From NCBI GenBank assembly GCA_017558505.1, contig JAFYUM010000010.1, positions 16,694 to 80,693 on the forward strand: a stretch of 64,000 bases of DNA, in the 5' to 3' direction. The notes under the pieces are model-generated. The model was given only the letters and a program-made list of their open reading frames with translations, was not told where the DNA came from and did not search any database. The translations under genes were made by a program, and so were the position numbers. Every line of letters starts with the position of its first letter. Within the stretch, counting starts at the first letter, position 1. This DNA comes from Ruminococcus sp. Its GTDB lineage: Bacteria > Bacillota > Clostridia > Oscillospirales > Ruminococcaceae. Shown here one piece after another: positions 52,341 to 60,377 of this stretch.

Positions 52341-53476
52341 TACAATCTCTCCTTAAAGTCATCATATCCGAATTCACGCAGGATTTTAATTATACTGTCA
52401 GATTTTCTGAGATAAATCGAAGGTAATGGCATACCGTTGAAGGTATTGTTCTTTACCATTGAATAAATCGCCATATCGCAGAAAATCAGCCTGTCACCGA
52501 TTTTAAGCGGCACATCAAAGGAATACTCCCCTATTGAATCACCTGCAAGACAGGTCTGTGAGCCAAGACGATAAGTGTATTTCTTCTCCCCTGCTTCACC
52601 TGAATTCATAAGAGGCGGACGGTAGGGCATTTCCAGTACATCAGGCATATGACACACCGCCGATGTATCAAGTATAGCTATGGGCATATCATTTTCCGTA
52701 AGATCAAGTACCTCTGTCACGAGATAGCCTGCATTGAGGGCAAATGCCTCCCCTGGCTCAAGAAATACTTCAAGCCCGTACTTGTTTTTCATTCGGTTGA
52801 TACATTCTTCAAGGAGAGGGATATCATAATCATCACGGGTAATATGATGACCACCGCCGAAATTAATCCACTTCATTTTCGGCAATATATCACCGAATTT
52901 CTCCTCTACAGCGTCAAGAGTACGTTTTAAATCGTCGGAATTCTGCTCACATAATGTATGGAAATGAAGCCCTGTTACTCCCTGTAAATCATCAGTACGG
53001 AAATTTTTTCTTGTTATACCCAGCCTTGATTTAGGGGAACAGGGGTCATAGATTTCATGCCCTTCCTGGGTAGAAAATTCGGGATTTATACGAAGTCCGA
53101 TTTTCTTCCCGACTTTCAATACACGTTCACGGTATCTGTCAAGCTGTGAAAATGAATTGAATATGATATGACCGCAATATGAAATTATCTCGTCTATTTC
53201 ATTTTCACGATATGCGGCAGAAAAAACGTGATTTTCACCGCCCATTTCCTCATATCCAAGTTTCGCCTCAAAAAGTCCGCTTGCAGCAGTTCCAGAGACA
53301 TATTCTTTTATAAGAGGATACACATGATAACAGGAAAACGCCTTTTGTGCAAGGAGAATTTTGGCCCCTGTCTGCTGTTCAACTCCACGCAGTATTTCAA
53401 GATTATGTATAAGCTTTTCTTCGTCGATAACGTAACACGGCGTAGAAAGCTTTTTTAATTCACTGATTTTATTCAT
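52340..53476 (-). CDS. nspC: Carboxynorspermidine/carboxyspermidine decarboxylase
   Basis: A 378-residue PLP enzyme of the alanine-racemase fold. It decarboxylates carboxyspermidine (or carboxynorspermidine) to spermidine (norspermidine). Visible motifs are the PLP lysine in LLAQKAFSCYH near residue 45, HFHTLCEQ near 170, GGGHHITRDDYD near 206 and EPGEA near 242. The start at 53476 has GGAGAC upstream; an earlier in-frame start (53497) overlaps the cyclophilin gene. Works with the saccharopine-dehydrogenase-like synthase encoded at 55079-56281. Confidence 0.93.
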   Translation of the reverse strand: MNKISELKKLSTPCYVIDEEKLIHNLEILRGVEQQTGAKILLAQKAFSCYHVYPLIKEYVSGTAASGLFEAKLGYEEMGGENHVFSAAYRENEIDEIISYCGHIIFNSFSQLDRYRERVLKVGKKIGLRINPEFSTQEGHEIYDPCSPKSRLGITRKNFRTDDLQGVTGLHFHTLCEQNSDDLKRTLDAVEEKFGDILPKMKWINFGGGHHITRDDYDIPLLEECINRMKNKYGLEVFLEPGEAFALNAGYLVTEVLDLTENDMPIAILDTSAVCHMPDVLEMPYRPPLMNSGEAGEKKYTYRLGSQTCLAGDSIGEYSFDVPLKIGDRLIFCDMAIYSMVKNNTFNGMPLPSIYLRKSDSIIKILREFGYDDFKERL

Positions 53477-53477
53477 T

Positions 53478-54125
53478 TCAGTCTCCAAGGAACTCATTCA
53501 TTGTAACCTGCACCCTGGGATTTCCGTTCTTGTCATCCTCAATCATAACAGCAGTCTTGATTGTAATAGGGCTGTTGGGAGAGGAAATATCACCGTCTCC
53601 ACCAAGTGAACGGGGAACTTTAAGGAAATCGTCAACAACCTCCATACCTTCTGTAACCTCACCAAAAGCAGCATAATTGCCGTCGAGGAATGCACATGAA
53701 TCATCATAGCATATAAAGAACTGGCTTGACGCACTGTCTGGATTCTGACTTCTTGCCATTGAAACTACTCCTCTCTTGTGAGAAAGATTGTTTTCAACGC
53801 CATTTGCAGCAAATTCACCCTTGATAGTATCCTTGCTTCCACCCATACCTGTACCCTCGGGGTCACCGCCCTGAGCCATGAATCCTTCAACAACACGGTG
53901 GAATGTAAGTCCGTCATAGAAGCCCTCGCTTACGAGCTTCTCGAAGTTTTCACATGTAATGGGGGCATATTCCGGATAGAGCGTAATAATAAATTCTCCG
54001 CCGTCTGCTGTTGCCGTAAATGAATTTCCAGCCTCTGATGAATTTACCTCGTTTATGCTTATATCTTTTCCGCATCCTGTAAAGATAAAGAGGGCGGAAA
54101 AAGCTGCTGCTAATATTTTTTTCAT
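53478..54125 (-). CDS. Cyclophilin-type peptidyl-prolyl isomerase lipoprotein
   Basis: A 215-residue exported lipoprotein (lipobox I-F-T-G-C, residue 18) with a cyclophilin domain from about residue 42: APITCENFEKLV, FHRVVEGFMAQGGDP (active-site Arg/Phe), ANGVENNLSHKRGVVSMAR and SQFFI. Probably folds exported proteins at the membrane. Its stop is one base before the nspC ATG. The enzymatic link to polyamines is not obvious. Confidence 0.94.
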   Translation of the reverse strand: MKKILAAAFSALFIFTGCGKDISINEVNSSEAGNSFTATADGGEFIITLYPEYAPITCENFEKLVSEGFYDGLTFHRVVEGFMAQGGDPEGTGMGGSKDTIKGEFAANGVENNLSHKRGVVSMARSQNPDSASSQFFICYDDSCAFLDGNYAAFGEVTEGMEVVDDFLKVPRSLGGDGDISSPNSPITIKTAVMIEDDKNGNPRVQVTMNEFLGD

Positions 54126-54232
54126 TACAAATTACTCCTTTTTGAATGTAATTCAGGAGATTTTATCAATCCCGGAATCAACTCTTGAATTTTAGATTTT
54201 TCTTGTAGAGCAACATAATCTTATCTCAACAC

Positions 54233-54258
54233 ATCAGGGAGTCATAAGACTCCCTGAT
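54233..54258 (-). terminator. Hairpin after the Ala/Pro-rich Sm-like gene
   Basis: A perfect 11-bp stem (54233-54243 with 54248-54258) and loop of 4, with no T-run. It may terminate weakly or protect the upstream mRNA before the cyclophilin gene. Confidence 0.55.
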
Positions 54259-54271
54259 ATGAATTATTTCG

Positions 54272-54832
54272 TTAGTTGCTGTTCATAAAATCAACATACT
54301 GCTTCTTGTCGATTGGTAAAGTAACACGGACTCTGACGATATTCTCTGTATTGATAATATCCTCATCAAAGTAATAATCGCTTCCTGCTGAACGGGCATT
54401 GCATATCTTTACCCATCCATTTTCGACAATTGTAAGCAATCCTGCAACATATTCGTGGTCAGCCATATAAATACGAACCTGCTTACCCACAAACTGCTTC
54501 ATAGTGTCCTCAATCTTGCCGATTTTTCTTGTTACTGCAATAGATGCAGGTGCTTCTACATCAGGAACAGAATTTGTCTCAACAGGGGCAGGTGCTTCCT
54601 CAACAGGGGCAGGTGATTTCTCAACAAATGCAGCTTCTTCTGCAACAGGGGCAGGTGCAGCCGGAATTTCATCCATCTGAGATGCAGGCACTTTAGGTGC
54701 CTGACTTGCCAATGCCTGGTCGATTGCAGAACTCTTCACATCATCCGTTGCAGGTGCAGATGCAGCCTGTGAAAATTCCCCCTCGGACAGAGGTACTACG
54801 GGTTTTACCAGCTTATTGAATTTGATTTGCAT
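54272..54832 (-). CDS. Ala/Pro-rich protein with Sm-like C-terminal domain
   Basis: A 186-residue soluble protein. Residues about 20-110 are low complexity (repeats of P-A-P-V-E-E and E-A-P-A), likely disordered. The last 70 residues look like an Sm/LSm-type small barrel: QFVGKQVRIYMADHEYVAGLL, VENGWVKI, then a terminal strand ENIVRVRV. The start is the ATG at 54832 after AAGGAG; TTG at 54841 is in frame. The next gene upstream encodes a second, minimal Sm-like protein. Recognition is by pattern only. Function unknown; an RNA- or nucleotide-binding role is a reasonable guess. Confidence 0.6.
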   Translation of the reverse strand: MQIKFNKLVKPVVPLSEGEFSQAASAPATDDVKSSAIDQALASQAPKVPASQMDEIPAAPAPVAEEAAFVEKSPAPVEEAPAPVETNSVPDVEAPASIAVTRKIGKIEDTMKQFVGKQVRIYMADHEYVAGLLTIVENGWVKICNARSAGSDYYFDEDIINTENIVRVRVTLPIDKKQYVDFMNSN

Positions 54833-54886
54833 AAATTTCAACTCCTTTTGTTATATATGAACACATTGCTGTAATGTGTTTAAAGC

Positions 54887-55066
54887 TTATTCCTCGAAGG
54901 AAATGGATTCTATCGCTTTTATATTTACAAAACACACGGAAAAGCCGTCGTTTATAGCAACGAAATCCTCCCCGACTTCCGTTAACTTTCCGTCATATTC
55001 ATCATCACGGGTTGTAACGGTACAATCTTTATCAATATATTTTTTCAGTGTATCTTTAAGAAACAT
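54887..55066 (-). CDS. Small Sm-like protein (DUF6897-type?)
   Basis: A 59-residue protein: an N-terminal helix (FLKDTLKKYIDKDC) and five short strands (CTVTTR, DGKLTEVG, FVAIND, SVCFVNIKAIESISF), the layout of an Sm-like barrel. It starts at 55066 with AGAGGTG upstream (a GTG at 55075 is in frame). It resembles from memory the small DUF6897 family; not certain. Located 12 nt after the carboxynorspermidine synthase gene. Confidence 0.6.
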   Translation of the reverse strand: MFLKDTLKKYIDKDCTVTTRDDEYDGKLTEVGEDFVAINDGFSVCFVNIKAIESISFEE

Positions 55067-55078
55067 TTCTCTCACCTC

Positions 55079-56281
55079 TTAATCTACGAGCACAGGGTTG
55101 AAGTCTTCCTCCCAAGGGAGTCCCCACTTGTTGAGTGCTTCCATAAACGGATCGGGATCAAATTCCTCAATATTGTAAACGCCTGCCTTATTCCACTGGC
55201 CTGTCATAATCATCATAGCACCAATCATTGCAGGTACACCTGTTGTGTAGGAAATCGCCTGTGAACCAACCTCCTTATAGCACTCCTGATGATCGCAGAT
55301 GTTGTAGAGGTAGTAATTCTTATCCTTGCCGTCCTTCTTACCACGGAAAATACAGCCGATATTTGTCTTTCCAACTGTTCTCGGACCAAGAGAAGCAGGA
55401 TCGGGAAGAACTGCTTTAAGGAACTGGAGAGGTACAATCTCCTTACCCTCATACATAATAGGTTCAATTGAAGTCATACCGACATTTTCAAGGCATTTCA
55501 GATGTGTGAGATAGCTCTGACCAAATGTCATAAAGAAACGGATACGCTTGATGCCCTTGATGTTAAGTGCAAGAGATTCAAGCTCCTCATGGTGAAGCAG
55601 ATACATATCTTTTTCACCAACGCCCTTGAAGTCATAAACACGCTTGATTTCCATTGGCTCTGTTTCAATCCACTTTCCGTCCTCTATGTAACTGCCCTTT
55701 GCAGAAACCTCACGGATATTGATTTCGGGATTGAAGTTTGTAGCAAACGGATAACCGTGGTCACCGCCGTTACAGTCGAGAATGTCAATATAATTGATTT
55801 CGTCAAAGTGATGCTTCATAGCATAAGCGGAAAATACTCCTGTTACACCCGGGTCAAATCCGCTGCCGAGAAGTGCTGTAATTCCAGCCTTTTCAAAACG
55901 CTCACGATATGCCCACTGCCACTTGTACTCAAATTTTGCAGTATCAAGAGGCTCATAATTTGCTGTATCAACATAGTGAGTCTTTGTTGCAAGGCAAGCG
56001 TCCATGATTGTTAAATCCTGATATGGAAGTGCAAGATTAAGCACTACATCGGGCTTATATGACTCAATAAGAGCAATAAGCTCATCAACATTATCAGCAT
56101 TTACCTGCGCTGTTTCAATTACTGTCTTTGTTGTAGGCTGGAGTTTTTCTTTGAGAGCGTCGCACTTTGACTTTGTGCGGCTTGCAATCATAATTCCCTC
56201 AAAAACCTCGCTGTTCTGACAGCACTTGTGAATTGCTACAGAAGCTACGCCTCCGCAGCCGATTATCATACATTTTCCCAT
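55079..56281 (-). CDS. Carboxynorspermidine/carboxyspermidine synthase (saccharopine dehydrogenase family)
   Basis: A 400-residue NADPH-dependent enzyme that condenses aspartate semialdehyde with a diamine (putrescine to carboxyspermidine, or diaminopropane to carboxynorspermidine). Rossmann motif MIIGCGGVASVAIHKC at residue 5. Family blocks are YVDTANYEP, GSGFDPGVTGVFSAYA and TGVPAMIGAMMI. Saccharopine dehydrogenase proper is excluded by the LYS9-like GFDPG block and by the nspC partner in the same run. The start at 56281 has GGAGG. The diamine used is not resolved by sequence, but speA-speB in the same locus supply putrescine. Confidence 0.92.
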   Translation of the reverse strand: MGKCMIIGCGGVASVAIHKCCQNSEVFEGIMIASRTKSKCDALKEKLQPTTKTVIETAQVNADNVDELIALIESYKPDVVLNLALPYQDLTIMDACLATKTHYVDTANYEPLDTAKFEYKWQWAYRERFEKAGITALLGSGFDPGVTGVFSAYAMKHHFDEINYIDILDCNGGDHGYPFATNFNPEINIREVSAKGSYIEDGKWIETEPMEIKRVYDFKGVGEKDMYLLHHEELESLALNIKGIKRIRFFMTFGQSYLTHLKCLENVGMTSIEPIMYEGKEIVPLQFLKAVLPDPASLGPRTVGKTNIGCIFRGKKDGKDKNYYLYNICDHQECYKEVGSQAISYTTGVPAMIGAMMIMTGQWNKAGVYNIEEFDPDPFMEALNKWGLPWEEDFNPVLVD

Positions 56282-56341
56282 TTTATTTTTCCTCCGTTTT
56301 TTTATAGTCAACACCGCACAGTAATTATGCGATTTGTTTTA

Positions 56342-56914
56342 TTAAAAATTGTTATTATAATATATCACCTCAGAATTACTTTTCACGATTTTTTTCATTT
56401 TTCTTGAAATAACAATCGCTGCAATAAGTTCAACTACAATTACCGCACCACCTATTACAATGAAAAGTATAGGAGCTTTACTCATCTTTTCTGCCATTTC
56501 AGGATCATAAATCTGTGTGGGATCGTCGGGATTAATCAGAATTTCAACTTTATCGCCAATTTTATAAACTGCGGGACTCATACTGAAACTACTTCCGGCA
56601 TGATATGTATTTCCCTCATATTCATACACATAAATCGGTCTGTATGTTCTTGAACTTCCGCTATGTTTTCTTGAGTGGCTATATCTTGTATGAACTTTAT
56701 TATCCTCTACTTCCGCTTCAACTGAAACAATACATTCCCTTGGAGCATTGTTAATTATCACATAGAAAACAGCTCCGCCGCCGATACTTATAAGCGGCAC
56801 ACTGGCGAACAATAAAAATATAATTATGTATATTATTACATTAAGGCATCCGCCGCCTGTTTTTTCAGGCTGCATTTCCCCCGAATAATCATAATTGTTT
56901 GTGTAAATATCCAT
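56342..56914 (-). CDS. DUF3592-like membrane protein
   Basis: A 190-residue protein with two membrane spans (about residues 26-52 and 149-171) around an external, Ser/Arg-rich beta domain: RPIYVYEYEGNTYHAG then YKIGDKVEILINPDDPTQIYDPE, the DUF3592 signature. The central loop S-H-S-R-K-H-S-G-S-S-R is basic. Function unknown. It is one of three paralogous copies here; the second (57166) is intact, the third (56974-57165) is a relic. Confidence 0.82.
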   Translation of the reverse strand: MDIYTNNYDYSGEMQPEKTGGGCLNVIIYIIIFLLFASVPLISIGGGAVFYVIINNAPRECIVSVEAEVEDNKVHTRYSHSRKHSGSSRTYRPIYVYEYEGNTYHAGSSFSMSPAVYKIGDKVEILINPDDPTQIYDPEMAEKMSKAPILFIVIGGAVIVVELIAAIVISRKMKKIVKSNSEVIYYNNNF

Positions 56915-56973
56915 ATAAATTTCCCCTTTATAAATATTCTCTATACATTAAATTTCACGTAACTTTTTCACGT

Positions 56974-57165
56974 TTACGGCTTTATTGCACATATCATCAT
57001 TACAACAATAACAAATGACGAAATTCCTATGAAAAACCGAGCAAAAAACATTCCGCTTGAATCTTCACTTAAATACAATTGAGCAGGGTTGTCAGGATTA
57101 ATATAAATTGTTACATTATCTCCCACTCGCAGCAAGTGCAGGGAGTATTTCCCTTGACTATTTAC
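56974..57165 (-). pseudogene. Relic of a third DUF3592 gene
   Basis: Directly in frame after the stop codon of the gene at 57166, 63 codons continue: G-K-Y-S, then RVGDNVTIYINPDNPAQLY, then a membrane span (FIGISSFVIVVMMICAI) and stop at 56974. This is the C-terminal half of a DUF3592 protein lacking its start, first span and much of the beta domain. It arose most likely by tandem duplication and deletion. No ribosome binding site or start codon suits independent expression. Confidence 0.85.
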
Positions 57166-57693
57166 TTATCCATTTTTTAAAATCTTAATCCTCTTATTTA
57201 CACGGATAAGGCATATAATATCAGCTATACACGCTAAAAAAATACATACGCCAACAATAATATAAATAATTGAAGTAACTTCTATTTTTTTAAATTCAGG
57301 CTCATAAATTTCCGCTGGATTATTAGGATTAATCATTATAACAACTCTATCTCCCACATTATACTTAGCAGGTCCTATGCTGTTACTGCTTTCAACGGAA
57401 TATTCTCTGCCATTGTAAGCATAGCTGTAAACAGGTGCATAAGTGTAGGTAGTTCTTTTTAATTTTTTATTATTATATCTGTGTATATGCTTACTTTTGA
57501 TATTTTCCGTTACAGTAGCTGTTACGCTTTCGGTACATAGCTTATCATCTCCACCAATTGAAAGTGTGATTAATCCAATTGAGAGAAAGGCTATAGTGAA
57601 AAAAATCAGTAGAAACAAAAGCGACCTGAATAACCAGTACTTCAAACGCAATTCGCTTTCCGAATAATTTTCAAAATTCCACATAATTTCCAA
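57166..57693 (-). CDS. DUF3592-like membrane protein, first copy
   Basis: A 175-residue protein with two membrane spans (about 21-47 and 138-160) and the DUF3592 domain between: YAPVYSYAYNGREYSVESS and YNVGDRVVIMINPNNPAEIYEPE. The start is uncertain: a TTG at 57693 has GGGGGA at good spacing, while the ATG three codons on (57684) lacks a close ribosome binding site. Follows speB by 14 nt, so it is in the polyamine operon. Function unknown. Confidence 0.8.
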   Translation of the reverse strand: MEIMWNFENYSESELRLKYWLFRSLLFLLIFFTIAFLSIGLITLSIGGDDKLCTESVTATVTENIKSKHIHRYNNKKLKRTTYTYAPVYSYAYNGREYSVESSNSIGPAKYNVGDRVVIMINPNNPAEIYEPEFKKIEVTSIIYIIVGVCIFLACIADIICLIRVNKRIKILKNG

Positions 57694-57707
57694 TAATCCC
57701 CCTATTT

Positions 57708-58559
57708 TTATGACATTGCCAGCAACATTTCCCTTATAATTTTGCAGGCAACAGCTGTTGATGCTCCCGACTGGTCGTAATGAGGGCTTAACTCATTAAC
57801 ATCACAGCCCACTATATCAAGCTTCGAGCATACAAGTGTGACAGCCTTTCTCAGCTCGTCAAAGGTAACTCCCCCAGCTTCGGGTGTGCCTGTTCCCGGA
57901 AATACCGATGGGTCAAGCACATCTAAATCAAGAGTAAAATATACCTTTTTCCCTTTCAGTTTTTCAACAACTTCTTCAAGTCCGTCGAAATTGAACTTGT
58001 GCATTTCCGTATGCTCCGAGGCAAATACAAATTCCTCACGGTCGCCGCTTCTGATGCCGAACTGGAAAATATGGTCATCTCCCACAAGTTCGTGACATCT
58101 TCTCAAAACGCAGGCATGAGATAAAGGCTGACCTAAATAGTCATCACGCAAATCGGCATGAGCGTCAAAGTGGATTATATATAAATCCTCCGACTTATCC
58201 TTAACCGCCATAACTGCACCGAGGGTTACAAGATGCTCTCCACCAATCATGAAAGGTATTTTGCCGTCGTTCAATATTGTATCAGTACGCATTGCAATAT
58301 CCGCAATAGTACGTCTTACACTTCCGAAGGGAAGCTCTAAATCTCCGCTGTCAAAATAACTGTAATCCGTCATATCCTTGTCCTGATAAGGACTGTATGT
58401 TTCAATTCCGAAACTTTCGTTTCTTATAGCAGACGGGGCAAATCTCGTTCCTGGGCGGAAGCTTGTAGTTCCGTCAAAGCCTGCACCGAAAAGGACAATT
58501 TTCGCCTCATCGTATTCACTGTCACAACCGATAAAAGTCTGTACATTTTTTTCAAGCAT
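57708..58559 (-). CDS. speB: Agmatinase (ureohydrolase family)
   Basis: A 283-residue binuclear manganese enzyme that hydrolyses agmatine to putrescine and urea. Metal ligands sit in GGEHLVTLG (residue about 107), FDAHADLRDDYLG (about 130) and LDLDVLDPSVFPGTG (about 213). The length and context (speA upstream in the same operon) favour agmatinase over arginase or formiminoglutamase. Starts 15 nt after speE. Supplies putrescine to both spermidine routes in the locus. Confidence 0.93.
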   Translation of the reverse strand: MLEKNVQTFIGCDSEYDEAKIVLFGAGFDGTTSFRPGTRFAPSAIRNESFGIETYSPYQDKDMTDYSYFDSGDLELPFGSVRRTIADIAMRTDTILNDGKIPFMIGGEHLVTLGAVMAVKDKSEDLYIIHFDAHADLRDDYLGQPLSHACVLRRCHELVGDDHIFQFGIRSGDREEFVFASEHTEMHKFNFDGLEEVVEKLKGKKVYFTLDLDVLDPSVFPGTGTPEAGGVTFDELRKAVTLVCSKLDIVGCDVNELSPHYDQSGASTAVACKIIREMLLAMS

Positions 58560-58574
58560 TTATTTTCTCCCGAT

Positions 58575-59426
58575 TTATTCAACATCACGGAGCATTTCTT
58601 CTACATAGTTGGGCAGAGAAAATGCACCTGTGTGAAGCTTTGTATTATAATACTTTGTTTTAAGTCCCAGCATATTCCACTTTGTTGCGTTAAGATCATG
58701 AACAGGGTGATATTTCTTTGACGCAAAGCCGAAAAGCCAATGCCCAGATGGATATGTCGGAATATGAGCCTGATATACACGACTTATGGGAAAGCTTTCA
58801 ACAATTCTCTTATGTGAACGCTGCATTGCGGCTGCGTCCTCATCATAGAACGGACTTTCATGCTGGTTAACCATGATTCCGTCCTCACGGAGTGCCTTGT
58901 TGCAGCTGCCGTAAAATTCCTTTGTGAAAAGCCCCTCACCGGGACCGAATGGATCAGTAGAATCAACAATTATAACATCATATTTATTCTCACAGCGACG
59001 GATAAACTTTACACCGTCCTCATAGAATATATGCACTCTTTCATCGTCAAGCCGGCATGCTGTTGTAGGCAGATATTTCTTACTGACTTCCACAACAAGC
59101 TCGTCAATTTCCACAAGGTCAATTGATTCAACAGTAGAATAGCGTGTAAGCTCCCTTACAACTCCGCCGTCTCCTGCACCGATAACAAGAATATTTTTAG
59201 GATTCGGATGAACTGCCATAGGAATATGTGTTATCATTTCATGATATATAAATTCATCCTTTTCCGTCAGCATCATGTATCCGTCGAGGGTGAGAAATCT
59301 TCCGAACTCCTTTGAATCAAAGACATCAATACGCTGAAACTCACTTTGCCCTGTATAAAGCTGTCTGTCAACCTTAATGGAAAATTTCACGTTGGGCGTA
59401 TGCCTTTCCGTAAACCACAGTTCCAT
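58575..59426 (-). CDS. speE: Spermidine synthase
   Basis: A 283-residue aminopropyltransferase that makes spermidine from putrescine and decarboxylated AdoMet. Core motifs are GQSEFQRIDVFDSKEFGRFLTLDG, VIGAGDGGVVRELTRY near residue 88 (methyltransferase-like fold), VDSTDPFGPGEGLFTKEFY near 155 and Y-P-S-G-H-W-L-F-G. AGGAGG ribosome binding site. Works with SpeD encoded at the head of the operon. Preceded by a lipoprotein gene. Confidence 0.96.
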   Translation of the reverse strand: MELWFTERHTPNVKFSIKVDRQLYTGQSEFQRIDVFDSKEFGRFLTLDGYMMLTEKDEFIYHEMITHIPMAVHPNPKNILVIGAGDGGVVRELTRYSTVESIDLVEIDELVVEVSKKYLPTTACRLDDERVHIFYEDGVKFIRRCENKYDVIIVDSTDPFGPGEGLFTKEFYGSCNKALREDGIMVNQHESPFYDEDAAAMQRSHKRIVESFPISRVYQAHIPTYPSGHWLFGFASKKYHPVHDLNATKWNMLGLKTKYYNTKLHTGAFSLPNYVEEMLRDVE

Positions 59427-59447
59427 TTTAATCCCTCCTGTTACCCC

Positions 59448-60368
59448 TTAATATTTAGAAAGAATATGATTTTTCAAATCCTCAGCATAAACAACTTCGC
59501 CGCTTTCTATCTGTTCAGTGGATACATCTTCACCAAGAAGATTCATATCCCTGTAAAGCCATGAAGGGTTTTCGGTTTCTGCAAGGAAGAAATTATAATT
59601 CATGGGTGCTCCCACATATTCTTCAAAATCCTTCTGCATGTTTTCAATTATGCTGATATATTTTTCCTGATCAAGGTCTTTATTTATTACAAACTGGCAG
59701 GTAAATGTAAATTCATCATCGGAACAAATGCTTTTCATATCGGAATCAGCAACAGAATATCCGCTTCCTGCCGTTGTACGCTGTCTTGCAATATCGCAGG
59801 TCTTGTCAAAATCCTCGCCTTCTACAGCGCCTATATATACAGGCGGATAGCATAAAATTGTAAGGTCGCCTATATCAGGACAGATGTAAACGCCCCTGAG
59901 ATCATCATACTGCAATTCCATATACTTTGAAGCTATATTCTCAACAAATTCTGTCTTAACAATTTCGCCCATAGCCGTTGTAATAAAAGAATCGAACTCT
60001 GACAAATCGTGTAATTCCTTGCTTGTGTAGAGTTGTTCATCAAGTGTGATATAATTACTTGAACGGAATGAAGTTTTCACTTCATTTCCGTCTTTACCTG
60101 TATATGTAATATCCCATGATGTAATAATCTGTTCGTATTCAGTATCAGGTCTGTTTTTCTTGACATCAGGCTCACCTATTGTATATTTTCCGTTGAAGGT
60201 GTAGTCAAGAAAATCCTTGTACTCATAAATTACACCGTCACCTGTCTGGATATTGACATCTGAAACAGTCCCAGCCTTTGAAGTACTGTTTCCTCCGTCA
60301 TTACAAGCTGTAAGAAGCAATGAAGCCACCATAACAGCACAAACTTTCATTATATTATTCATAGTCAT
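59448..60368 (-). CDS. Hypothetical lipoprotein in the polyamine operon
   Basis: A 306-residue exported lipoprotein (lipobox L-L-T-A-C, residue 22) with a mixed beta domain and no family I recognise. The mature part is acidic (many Asp/Glu) with no membrane span beyond the signal. It sits between speA (9-nt gap) and speE (21-nt gap), so it is expressed with them. A surface role in polyamine uptake or sensing would fit, but nothing in the sequence shows it. Start at 60368 or the ATG two codons on. Confidence 0.75.
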   Translation of the reverse strand: MTMNNIMKVCAVMVASLLLTACNDGGNSTSKAGTVSDVNIQTGDGVIYEYKDFLDYTFNGKYTIGEPDVKKNRPDTEYEQIITSWDITYTGKDGNEVKTSFRSSNYITLDEQLYTSKELHDLSEFDSFITTAMGEIVKTEFVENIASKYMELQYDDLRGVYICPDIGDLTILCYPPVYIGAVEGEDFDKTCDIARQRTTAGSGYSVADSDMKSICSDDEFTFTCQFVINKDLDQEKYISIIENMQKDFEEYVGAPMNYNFFLAETENPSWLYRDMNLLGEDVSTEQIESGEVVYAEDLKNHILSKY

Positions 60369-60377
60369 TTTCTCCTA

